From: Rhodospirillum rubrum ATCC 11170
GTDB lineage: Bacteria > Pseudomonadota > Alphaproteobacteria > Rhodospirillales > Rhodospirillaceae
Assembly: GCF_000013085.1 (NCBI RefSeq)
Contig: NC_007643.1
Span: 1,783,001-1,847,000, forward strand
Direction of reading: 5' to 3'
DNA: 64,000 nt
Part shown: piece by piece, positions 6,255 through 13,980 of the stretch
How positions within the stretch are numbered: position 1 is the stretch's first letter
How the letters are laid out: the number at the start of each line of letters is the position of its first letter
Translations under genes and position numbers: made by a program
Notes under the pieces: model-generated
Told to the model about the DNA's origin: nothing
What the model saw: only the letters and a program-made list of their open reading frames with translations
The model's database searches: none

Positions 6255-7195
6255 GAGTCCGTCCGCGAAGTTTCCTATGATTTCCGGAGCCTTGCGATTC
6301 TGCGCAGCATGAGGCGAATCATGGCGAGACGCAGGAAGGCCAGAGCCATCCGGGACAGGTTCTCGAAGTCCTTGGCAAGGCGTCGGCAGCGGCCGAGCCA
6401 GCCGAAGGTACGTTCGACGATCCAGCGTTTTGGCAGCACCTCGAATCCCTTGGTGGTGTCGGAGCGCTTGACGATTTCCAGGTGCCACATCCCCAGTTCG
6501 CGCACCGCCGCCGCCGTGGAAGCTCCTTGGTAGCCGCCGTCGGCGAAGACGCGCTCGATGAACGGGAACAGGCGGCGGACCTCCTTTAGCACCGGCAACG
6601 CACCATCGCGGTCCTGGACATCGGCGGGCTGGATGTGGGCCGCCAGGATCATGGCGAGCCTGTCGACGACGATGTGCCGCTTCTTACCTTTGACTTTCTT
6701 ACCTGCGTCATAGCCAGACGGGTCGATCCGCGCCCCCCTTTTTCCGCGCCCTTGACGCTCTGGCTGTCAATGATCGCCGCCGTCGGGCTGGCTTCCTTGC
6801 CCACCAATTCCCGCACCTCGACAAAGAGTGCGTGGTGGATACGGGCCAGGGTGCTATCCCATTCCCACAGCCCGAGATACTCATGCACCGTGCTCTTGGG
6901 CGGCAGGTCCTTGGGCAGGGCCCGCCACTGGCAACCGGTCATCAGCACGTAGAAAACGCCATTCAGCACCTCGCGGATGTTCACCGTCCGCCACCGGCCG
7001 CCCCGCTTCGCCGGTGGGATCAGCGGTTCCACCAGCGCCCATTCCTCATCCGTCAGGTCGCTAGGGTAGCGCAACCCATGCCGCTCATAGACCCTCCGGT
7101 TTTCCTTCGTCCACATCCTGCCCCCCCCGAATTCGTTTGGGAAGCCATGGAATCACAAATGATTCATCGGACTCAACAACCTTCCGGACGGGCTC
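6255..7195 (-). mobile_element. IS5-family insertion sequence (IS427-type), 941 bp
   Basis: Imperfect terminal inverted repeats begin GAGTCCGTCCGCGAAGTT on the left and, read inward on the minus strand, GAGCCCGTCCGGAAGGTT on the right. TTA occurs directly outside both ends (6252-6254, 7196-7198), fitting a 3-bp target duplication. The two overlapping transposase frames fill the interior. It looks intact. Confidence 0.85.
6275..7116 (-). CDS. IS5-family transposase made by -1 frameshifting
   Basis: The upstream frame starts at ATG 7116 and carries the N-terminal part (DLTDEEWALVEPLIPPAKRG) and the first catalytic Asp in IIDSQSVKGAEKGG. The rest lies in the -1 frame: RIDPSGYDAGKKVKGKKRH, then ADGGYQG with the second Asp and WIVERTFGWL with the Glu. 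On the coding strand a run of five A and six G (complement of 6733-6743) sits exactly where the frames must join. This is typical of IS427-group elements that use programmed frameshifting. It could instead be a one-base mutation, but the location at a slippery run favours recoding. The DDE transposase moves the element by cut-and-paste. Confidence 0.8.
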
Positions 7196-7313
7196 TTAAG
7201 GGCGAGATAAAAGCATGTGCTCACTTCAGCCGCAAGCCATTGACATGACTTGCGCTTTTCCGTACTACGCCGGTCTAAAGTGAGCATGTTCTCCCATATT
7301 GTCTAATGCTTTC

Positions 7314-8758
7314 GTAATTGCTCACGTAGCTGGCAAAATTGGTTGCGCGGGGGCTCCAAATATGAGTCAGCGTATGGATGAAACTTCCGATTCGCTATCT
7401 CCTGAGTGACGCCGAGAAAGACGCCCTGCTGACGGAGCAGGCGGCGCTGATCGAGCGCATGGCGGCACGGATTGCCGAGCTTGAGGCGTCAGTCGGCAAG
7501 CCGAAGAAGACCTCGTCCAATTCGCATATCCCACCGTCAAAAGATGGCCCGGGCCGAGAAAACCGGAAGCCCCAGCTCCCTCGGAAGCAGCGGCCATCGC
7601 GTCCTGGCGTGTCGCGCCCGTTGACCGAAACCCCGGACAAGACCGAGCGCCGGATGGCCGATATCTGCCCGCATTGCGGAACGGCCACGCCCGAGGCGGG
7701 GCAGCGTTGCCGCCATCGCTATGACCATATCGACCTTCCGCCGATCCGCCCGGTGGTGACGCGGGTCGAACTGTTCGGCGGCCGGTGCGGCTGCGGCAAG
7801 CGTTATCGGGCCGAGGCTCCCGCCGGCATGGAGCCGGGGACGCCATTCGGGCCGGGCATCCGCTCGCTGCTGCTCTATCTCCATCACAGCCACCATGTCG
7901 GCTTCGAGCGACTGTCGCGGATGCTCCAGGAATTGTTCGGCTTGGCCATCTCAGAAGGCGCCATCGCCAATGCCTTTCGGCAGAGCCAAGCCGGTTTGGA
8001 CCAAGCCCGGGCGGCGATCAAAGCCAAGCTGCTGACCGCCCGAATCATCGCCTCGGACGAAACCACCACCCGCGTCGATGGTGTGACCCAGTAGCAATGG
8101 GTGTTCATCTCGGATCAGGCGGTTCTGCATGAAATCGCCCCGCGCCGGGCCAAGAGCGTCGCCGAAACCATGCTGAACGGTCACCGGCCCGAAATCTGGG
8201 TTTCGGATCGCTATGCAGGGCAACAGGATCTGGCCCGCGTCCATCAAGTCTGTCTCGCCCATGTTTTGCGCGACGTGCAATACGCCATCGACAGCGGCGA
8301 CACGGTGGTCGCGCCAAAAATCCGCGACCATCTGCGATGGGCCATCCGGGTCGGCAAGCGACGATCCGACTTGAAGAACAGCACGCTGGCCGCCTATGCG
8401 GCGAAGGCCGAACGACGCCTCGACGCCCTGGTCGGCCACCCCGCCGCCCATCCCGCCGGACGGCTTTTGCAGCGGCAAATCAAGGCGTGGGGCGCGCCAA
8501 GTTCTTCGTCTTCCTGACCGACCGAAGCGTGCCGCCCACCAACAACGTCTCCGAACGGGAAATCAGGCCCTCCGTCGTCTTCCGCAAGGTCACCAACGGA
8601 TTCCGCTCCGACTGGGGCGCCCAAATCCATGCCGGATACCGATCCGTCACCGGCACCGCCCGCCTGAAAGGCCAGACGGCCTTCGCCGCTGTTCGCGCCC
8701 TCGTCGATGGCCAATTCGCCATCGCCTGAGCCAGGACGCCACCCCCGTGAGCAATTAC
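7314..8758 (+). mobile_element. Decayed IS66-family element (single-transposase type)
   Basis: Short terminal inverted repeats GTAATTGCTCACG (7314-7326) and CGTGAGCAATTAC (8746-8758) enclose a broken tnpC-type transposase gene. The GTAA terminus is usual for the family, as is the lack of tnpA/tnpB in the ISBst12-like branch. I see no 8-bp target duplication, consistent with age or later rearrangement. Confidence 0.75.
7378..8729 (+). pseudogene. IS66-family transposase, broken by a stop codon and a frameshift
   Basis: The N-terminal part has the leucine-rich coiled coil (ALIERMAARIAELEASVGKP), the family segment SSNSHIPPSKDGPG, a zinc-finger-like CPHCG with RCGCGKRY, and SDETTTRVDG with a catalytic Asp. 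An in-frame TAG at 8092-8094 then interrupts it. The frame resumes with QWVFISDQAV, SDRYAGQQ and CLAHVLRD. Around 8495 the frame shifts by one, and the C-terminal part with VPPTNNVSEREIRP follows to TGA 8727-8729. Two lesions make it non-functional unless the amber codon is suppressed. The 5' end is also uncertain, since a different frame starts at 7362. Confidence 0.85.
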
Positions 8759-8994
8759 AAGAGTAGATTGTCCCGCAGGCAATGAGTGGCCTAAGTCACG
8801 CCTGATGGCGAGGACGAATTAAAGCGCCCAGTTTCCTGCAGGTTTCTCTGGTTTGGTTGCGGCGTGCTTTACGACTCCATCGAGGTCGGCGCAATCGAGC
8901 TTTCCTCTCTGCTGCTTAAAGTGGCTAGTCGTGATGGGTTATTCGTCGTGGCTTGGCGCTATTTGCGGCTGATTGTATTGAGCTTTTTGCCAAG
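8759..8994. other. Island right-end DNA without a recognised gene
   Basis: Between the IS66-type element and the right flanking repeat. No open frame with family resemblance is seen. A frame starting at 8953 runs into the duplicated glycosyltransferase tail. Confidence 0.5.
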
Positions 8995-9159
8995 CGCGCC
9001 CTGATCGAAACCCGCGCCCTGGCCGGGCTGACCCGGCTGGCGATGGCGCAAGGCGATATGGCCGGGGCCAAGGCCCATGCGCTTGCCGCCGCGCGGATCT
9101 CCCCCGACGACGCCGAGATCGCCCTGGCTTTGGGCTTCCTAGAAAGCTTGCGGCTATGA
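8995..9159 (+). pseudogene. Duplicated 3' fragment of the glycosyltransferase gene
   Basis: Encodes the last 54 residues of the glycosyltransferase at 1660-2760, down to GFLESLRL and the same TGA, with a Leu-Asp to Leu-Ala change. An upstream ATG at 8953 makes a 68-residue chimera with an unrelated N-terminus; I see no ribosome site and do not regard it as a gene. Confidence 0.8.
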
Positions 9160-9281
9160 GGGGGGCGCGGCCGGAGTTTTTGACTGGCCGGAGTGTTATG
9201 CGGAAAGCAAAAGGGGAGGGGGTAGGAGGGGCTGGCGCGGCGCGCCGTAGCGCTGACCGCGAGCCGGAAAGAAAGTGGCGT
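8995..9281 (+). repeat. Right copy of the island-flanking direct repeat
   Basis: 287 bp matching 2596-2874 in the same orientation, with a few base changes and small insertions in the noncoding part. It ends inside tRNA-Glu: the last six bases (9276-9281) are the tRNA 3' terminus ACGCCA in complement. Confidence 0.9.
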
Positions 9282-9351
9282 CCCCAACGGGAATCGAACC
9301 CGTGTCTTCAGCGTGAAAGGCTGATGTCCTGGACCGCTAGACGATGGGGAC
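9276..9351 (-). tRNA. tRNA-Glu (UUC)
   Basis: On the minus strand the acceptor arms GTCCCCA and TGGGGAC pair, with discriminator G and an encoded CCA. The anticodon stem TCAGC/GCTGA holds the loop CTTTCAC with anticodon TTC, and the T-loop is GGTTCGATTCC. It is 76 bases long. The 3' end points at the island, the classic side for integration. Confidence 0.97.
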
Positions 9352-9482
9352 GCCGTGGGCGATGCCCGGGAGGGCACCGCCTAAAGCCGCTTCGGTACGG
9401 TCCGTACCGCCGCGAGAGGGCGCTTTCTATCGAACCCTAAGGAACAATGCAAGCCCTCATTTTTGAGAAGTGTAAATTACCC

Positions 9483-9689
9483 TTAAAGGGGCTTCAGGTT
9501 CGACGCGGCCATCTTGCCCGAACGGCCACGCTCGAGCTCGAAAGCGACCTTCTGGCCTTCGCGCAGGCTGTCGAGACCGGCCTGCTGAACAGCGGTGATA
9601 TGCACGAAAACATCGGCCGAACCATCATCGGGCTCGATGAAACCGTAGCCCTTCGTGCCGTTGAACCATTTCACGGTGCCAGTGGACAT
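9483..9689 (-). CDS. Cold-shock-domain protein (CspA family)
   Basis: A 68-residue protein from ATG 9689; the longer in-frame extension to 9839 lacks family resemblance. It is a full cold-shock domain: [20 protein letters not shown] carries RNP1, DVFVHITAV carries RNP2, and the end reads MAASNLKPL. Family members bind single-stranded RNA or DNA in the cytoplasm and melt RNA secondary structure, either on cold shock or constitutively. It stands alone between tRNA-Glu and the MBL-fold gene, with about 275 bases upstream that could hold a long regulatory leader. Confidence 0.93.
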   Translation of the reverse strand: MSTGTVKWFNGTKGYGFIEPDDGSADVFVHITAVQQAGLDSLREGQKVAFELERGRSGKMAASNLKPL

Positions 9690-9964
9690 GCGTCTGCTCC
9701 CTGGTCTGGTTGTTGCCCCGTGCCCGATTGCCCGGGGCTGTAATTTTCGACGACGGTCAGACCAGAAGCCGGCCAAATAGGCAGCCGCGGAAAGCCTAGG
9801 CGAAAATCGATTTGCGAAATCTGGCGCAAACCAACGCACCTTGCAAGAGGGTTCCGCACACGAAAAGCCCGTTTAGCTTTGCAACCGGAACGAAAGATCG
9901 GCCCTCCGGTATCGTATCACCGAAGGGTGCCTTGGCCGGCGCGATGGGCTGAAAGCGCTGAGAA

Positions 9965-10609
9965 TCAGGCGCCATGCTCAAGATAGGGATTGGTGCGGCG
10001 CTCCTCGCCCAGGGTTGAGAGCGGGCCATGGCCGGGGATGATGGTGACGTCGTCGCCCAGCGGCAGCAAGCGGTCATGGATCGAGGCGAGCAGCGTGGCG
10101 TGGTCGCCGCGCGGGAAATCGGTGCGACCGATCGAGCCGCGAAACAGCACGTCGCCAACCTGGGCGACCCGGGCGGTGGGCTCGAAAAACACCACATGGC
10201 CGGGCGTGTGGCCGGGGCAGTGCAGGACCTCGAGGGTCAGGGCGCCCAGGCTCACCTTGTCGCCCTGGACAAGCCAGCGATCGGGCACGAAGGACCGCCC
10301 CTCGGGAAAGCCAAAGCGCAGGGCCTGATCGGCCATGCCTTCGATCAGGAAGGCGTCGTCGGCATGGGGGCCCTCAACGGGCAGGCCCAGGCGCTCCTGG
10401 ATCTCGGCCACGCCCCCGGCATGGTCGAGGTGGCCATGGGTGACCAGCAGCTTTTCCAGGCGCACCCCGGTCTTCTCGACGGCCTGGAGCAGGCGATCGA
10501 CATCGCCGCCCGCATCGACCAGGGCGCCGGCCATGGTCTCGTCGCACCACAGGAGCGTGCAGTTCTGCTGGAAGGGGGTTACGGGAAGGATGGTGGCTTT
10601 CAACGCCAT
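9965..10609 (-). CDS. MBL-fold hydrolase, YcbL/glyoxalase II type
   Basis: 214 residues with the metallo-beta-lactamase metal motif THGHLDHAGG at about residue 58, then CPGHTPGHV, GDVLFRGSIGRTDFP and IIPGHGPLSTLGEE with the last His. The opening ILPVTPFQQNC is typical of the YcbL branch of type II glyoxalases, which hydrolyse S-lactoylglutathione or related thioesters. The length and absence of the C-terminal substrate domain of GloB fit YcbL. It lies 98 bases downstream of the hemerythrin gene on the same strand and may share its transcript. The exact substrate cannot be told. Confidence 0.85.
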   Translation of the reverse strand: MALKATILPVTPFQQNCTLLWCDETMAGALVDAGGDVDRLLQAVEKTGVRLEKLLVTHGHLDHAGGVAEIQERLGLPVEGPHADDAFLIEGMADQALRFGFPEGRSFVPDRWLVQGDKVSLGALTLEVLHCPGHTPGHVVFFEPTARVAQVGDVLFRGSIGRTDFPRGDHATLLASIHDRLLPLGDDVTIIPGHGPLSTLGEERRTNPYLEHGA

Positions 10610-10707
10610 GGCGGATCTCGGACAAGGGGAAAAGAAGGGGCGGGATGGGGGATCGGGTGATCACAATGCCCTTGGCCGCCTCGCCTTCGCCACCGCCAAA
10701 TCCGCTT

Positions 10708-11553
10708 TCAGGGGACCAGGACGCGAAATCGCGGTTGATCGGCGGCGCGGATGTGATCGACCAGCCAATGATCAAGGACATCGCGGGCGAAGGCGCTTGG
10801 GCTCATCTCGCCTTCAAGCAGGCGGCGGCCGGCGTGGTCCAGGGTCTCAAGGAAATGGCTGTGGGCCAAGGCGTGGTGGGGATCGCTTTCGGGCCACAGG
10901 GTTTCCTCGGTGCGAAAATGCAGCCGCATCAGGGTGTTCAGGCCATGGAGCAGGTTGGCGAGGTGGCCGGTGTCGGCGCGGCCGTCCAGGCGGTGGAAGC
11001 GGGTGGCCAGACGCGACAGGGCGCGGTGGTGGGAATCGATGCGCGCATTGCCGGTATCAAGCGAGCGGTCCCAGGGGCGCGGCGCCGGGTGGGGCAGATC
11101 CGGACGCTCGGCGGCGTCCAGGCTGGTCCAATATTCGCTATCGGTCACCAGTTCGTGCTCGATCAGCATGTCGGTCATCCGCGCCACCACCTCGGTCGCC
11201 GGAAAGGCCGCGCCGAACTCCAGCCGGTCGACCTGTTCGCCCAGGGTATCGATCAAGCGGGTATGGATACGGGCATGGCGCTCGGCCCCGGCATAGCCGA
11301 CCGAGCGCATGATGATTTCCTCTATGCCGAAATGGTCGCGCAGGAGGTCGAGAAAGCCTTTCAGGCCGACCAGGGTCTCGGCGCGGTTCTGCGGGCGGGT
11401 GGCGATCTCGCCAAGGCTGGCCAGGGCGGCCATCAGGCGGCGGTGGCCGTCATCGATCAAGGCGTTTCCACATTGGGGGAGGGAGGGGGTCGTCACGGGT
11501 CGATCAGCCCCTTTCAAGGCAAGGGTCGGGGGATGGTGGTCTGACGCGACCAA
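10708..11553 (-). CDS. Tandem hemerythrin-domain protein
   Basis: 281 residues holding two four-helix hemerythrin-like units. The first (about 25-135) has IDDGHRRLMAAL, HFGIEEIIM, HARIHTRLID and a late MLIEHE. The second (about 168-270) has IDSHHRALSRL, HFRTEETLWPE, HHALAHSHF and WLVDHIRAAD. The HxxxE and HxxxH spacings are the di-iron ligands of bacteriohemerythrins, which bind oxygen reversibly or sense oxygen and nitric oxide. There is no signal peptide, so it is cytoplasmic. Two domains in one chain are less common than the single-domain form. An MBL-fold gene follows on the same strand. Confidence 0.8.
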   Translation of the reverse strand: MVASDHHPPTLALKGADRPVTTPSLPQCGNALIDDGHRRLMAALASLGEIATRPQNRAETLVGLKGFLDLLRDHFGIEEIIMRSVGYAGAERHARIHTRLIDTLGEQVDRLEFGAAFPATEVVARMTDMLIEHELVTDSEYWTSLDAAERPDLPHPAPRPWDRSLDTGNARIDSHHRALSRLATRFHRLDGRADTGHLANLLHGLNTLMRLHFRTEETLWPESDPHHALAHSHFLETLDHAGRRLLEGEMSPSAFARDVLDHWLVDHIRAADQPRFRVLVP

Positions 11554-11785
11554 GCAAAAACACGGCCGATGAACTGTGAAATTTGGAATTGATAAAATTT
11601 AGTCAGGGCCGCGCGAGAACGCCAGCACCCTTTTCGATCCGGGCGACAGTGGGGTCTTGGCGTGGCCGGCGAGGGCCGAGGTTGGCTTTCGCGCGAAGCC
11701 CTGTGTCTTTTGCCGGCCCTTATGGTATGGGATCGGACCGGCGAAGGGGGCGCGCCCCTTCGCCTTCCTTGTCGCCGAGGCGCCC

Positions 11786-12316
11786 ATGACCGACCGACCC
11801 AAGATCTATCTCGCCGGTCCCGAGGTGTTCCTGGCCGAGAGTCAGGCGGTGGCCGAGACGATGAAAGAGCGCTGCGCCGCCCAGGGGCTGGTCGGGGTTT
11901 TTCCTTTGGATAGCGCGCTGGATCTGGCCGGGAAGCCCCCCGCCGTCCAAGCCAAGCTCATCTATGAAGCTAATATCGCCCTGATCGGTCAATGCGCCGG
12001 CGTGGCCGCCAATATGAGCCCGTTTCGCGGCCCGTCGATGGATCCGGGAACCGCCTTCGAGATCGGCTATGCGGCGGCTTTGGGCAAGCCGGTGGTCGGC
12101 TATGCCAGCAATGCAGGCGATTACCTGACCCGCGTCCGCGCCTGGGCCGGCGGGACGCTGCGCCGCGACGGCGGGCGCTGGCGCGATGGCCAGGGCTGGG
12201 AGGTCGAGGATTTCGGCCTGAGCGACAATCTGATGATGGCCCGCGCCGTGCGGTCGGTCGAAGACGGCTTCGATGCGGCGTTGATCGCCTTGCGCGCCGC
12301 CTTCGACGAACGATAG
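11786..12316 (+). CDS. Nucleoside 2-deoxyribosyltransferase family protein
   Basis: Start at ATG 11786, where family resemblance begins (KIYLAGPEVF); the longer open frame upstream is not coding-like. 176 residues. DPGTAFEIGYAAALGKPVVGY carries the conserved Glu nucleophile in a GTxxExG setting, and NMSPFRGPSMD is the substrate-binding loop. Family enzymes transfer or hydrolyse the deoxyribose of nucleosides or nucleotides in purine/pyrimidine salvage and pool cleaning. Convergent with a Nudix hydrolase, another nucleotide-cleaning enzyme, 15 bases away. Confidence 0.85.
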   Translation: MTDRPKIYLAGPEVFLAESQAVAETMKERCAAQGLVGVFPLDSALDLAGKPPAVQAKLIYEANIALIGQCAGVAANMSPFRGPSMDPGTAFEIGYAAALGKPVVGYASNAGDYLTRVRAWAGGTLRRDGGRWRDGQGWEVEDFGLSDNLMMARAVRSVEDGFDAALIALRAAFDER

Positions 12317-12331
12317 GGGGGTAAGGCGGGG

Positions 12332-12970
12332 TTAGGCCGCCGAGGATCCGGGGGAGACATCGCCGGTGCGCCAGCGCGCGCGCAGCGAGGCCCGGTTCAG
12401 CGCGAACCAATAACCGGCCAGGGCGGCGGTGGCATTGGTCAGGGCGCCGCTTTGGGCCAGATCGATGAAGGCCTCGGCGGCCATGGGAACAACGCGGATA
12501 TCCTCGCCTTCCTCGGCCAGCCCATGAACGCCGCCGGCGGCGCGGCTGTCGACCCGGCCGCAATACAGCGCGACGGTTTCGGTCATGACGCCGGGCGAGA
12601 CGAAAACCCGGGTGATCGGCACCAACTCGTCGGGGATCAGGCCGCATTCCTCCTGGCATTCGCGCCGCGCCACCGCTTCGACGGTTTCCCCGGCGTCGAT
12701 GATGCCGGCGACGATCTCGAGCATCCACGGCTCTTCGCCCGCCGCCCAGGGGCCGGGGCGGAATTGTTCAATCAGCACCACCACATCGGCATCGGCGTCA
12801 TAAAGCAGCACGGCGGCGGCATGACCGCGCTCGAACACCTCGCGGACGATTTCCGGGCCGGTCGCCCCCGAATAAAGCTCGTGGCGCAACCGCACGCGGT
12901 CGACATGGAAATAGCCGCGAAAGGCGGCGGTCCGCTCGATAACGCTCACCTTGGTCGGTCGCATCGGCAC
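12332..12970 (-). CDS. Nudix hydrolase, ADP-ribose pyrophosphatase-like
   Basis: 212 residues with a complete Nudix box, GX5EX7REX2EEXG, in the segments GIIDAGETVEAVA and RRECQEECGL (about residues 97-119). Upstream is VLLYDADADVVVLIEQFRPG, and downstream VFVSPGVMTETVALYCG. These features match NudF/TrgB ADP-ribose pyrophosphatases that cut ADP-ribose to AMP and ribose-5-phosphate. The C-terminal 50 residues contain the short helix-rich end typical of this branch. It lies 41 bases downstream of the ParA-like gene on the same strand and may be cotranscribed with it. Confidence 0.87.
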   Translation of the reverse strand: MPMRPTKVSVIERTAAFRGYFHVDRVRLRHELYSGATGPEIVREVFERGHAAAVLLYDADADVVVLIEQFRPGPWAAGEEPWMLEIVAGIIDAGETVEAVARRECQEECGLIPDELVPITRVFVSPGVMTETVALYCGRVDSRAAGGVHGLAEEGEDIRVVPMAAEAFIDLAQSGALTNATAALAGYWFALNRASLRARWRTGDVSPGSSAA

Positions 12971-13011
12971 ACAGGCTCCAAGATAAAGGGGAAGAGGGAA
13001 GAGGGAAGGGA

Positions 13012-13650
13012 TCAGGACAGGTGGGCCAGGACTTCCCCGGCCAGGGCGCGGATTTCCTCGGCGGCGCGCGAGCCGCGGTCGGTCTCGACCACGCCCTTGC
13101 CCTCCAGCAGGCTGGCGGCCAGGGCGGTACGGTTGCCGATGCGGGTTTTGGCGATCGGCAGGTCATCGGCTTGCAGCCGGGCTTCGATCACCTCGGGCAG
13201 GCGGCCGCGTGGCGGCACCCGGTTCAGCACCAAAAGCACCTCGGTGCGTTCCTTGCGGGCAAGATCGAGGGTCGCCGCCGTCGCCCACAGGTCCATCGGA
13301 CTGGGCTGGATCGGCACCAGCACGATATCGCCGGCGCGCACGGCGGTGCGGGCCTCGGTTTCGGCATGGGGGGGCGTATCAACGATGACGATGTCATAGG
13401 AATTGCGCAGGCGGTCAAGCTCGGTGCCCAGGCGCCAGCCGGCGACATCGGACAGATGCAGGCCGCCGGCCCCGGCGTCCAGGGTTTCGCCGCGCAGGCG
13501 GTGCCAGGCGGCAAGGCTGCCCTGGGGATCGATATCGACCAGGGCGACCGTCCGTCCGAGGGCGGCATAGGCCACGGCCAATTGGGCGACCAGGGTGGTC
13601 TTTCCCGCCCCCCCCTTTTGTTGGGCGATGGTGATGATGCGCGCGGCCAT
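13012..13650 (-). CDS. ParA/MinD-family ATPase, stand-alone
   Basis: Start at ATG 13650 rather than the longer open frame to 13767, because the family sequence begins at once (MAARIITIAQQKGGAGKTT). 212 residues. The deviant Walker A KGGAGKTT lies at about 12-19, the Walker A' in LVDIDPQGSLAAW and Walker B in IVIVDTPPH. These proteins dimerise on ATP and position DNA, plasmids or protein clusters over the nucleoid. No parB or other partner is adjacent, so it is not the chromosomal parAB pair. A Nudix gene follows on the same strand. The cargo is unknown. Confidence 0.85.
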   Translation of the reverse strand: MAARIITIAQQKGGAGKTTLVAQLAVAYAALGRTVALVDIDPQGSLAAWHRLRGETLDAGAGGLHLSDVAGWRLGTELDRLRNSYDIVIVDTPPHAETEARTAVRAGDIVLVPIQPSPMDLWATAATLDLARKERTEVLLVLNRVPPRGRLPEVIEARLQADDLPIAKTRIGNRTALAASLLEGKGVVETDRGSRAAEEIRALAGEVLAHLS

Positions 13651-13980
13651 GGCTTGCGATCTCCCCGGAGCGATCGGGCCGGACGGTGGAGGTCCGGCGG
13701 ATAACGCGAGGCTAAAGCAAGGCCAGAGCCGAACACAAAGTATTTGTGCGCCGCGGGGAAAGGACAAGCGGGGGTATGCCCCGTCTTGTCACGGCCAGCC
13801 CCGCGTTGCATCGCGCCCGGGGCTGGGTTACAAAGGCCCACCGCGCCCTTGTGTCCGTGCGCTGCGGCGACGACGGACGCTTGCTTTGGAAGGATCAGGC
13901 CCCTCTCGGGTCGGCCCTGTCTTTTGCTGAAGTCCAGTCCACTGGGCGCTCCCTCTTTCTCCAGCAATGCGGAGCGGCCC
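13651..13980. other. Divergent intergenic region between the ParA-like gene and ettA
   Basis: About 330 bases that must carry promoters for both genes. I see no recognisable palindrome, RNA gene or strong promoter pair in it. Confidence 0.5.

Noticed and set aside
8953-9159. 68-codon open frame beginning just before the right flanking repeat
   Set aside because: It is the duplicated tail of the glycosyltransferase joined to an unrelated short start, with no ribosome site; treated as a fragment.
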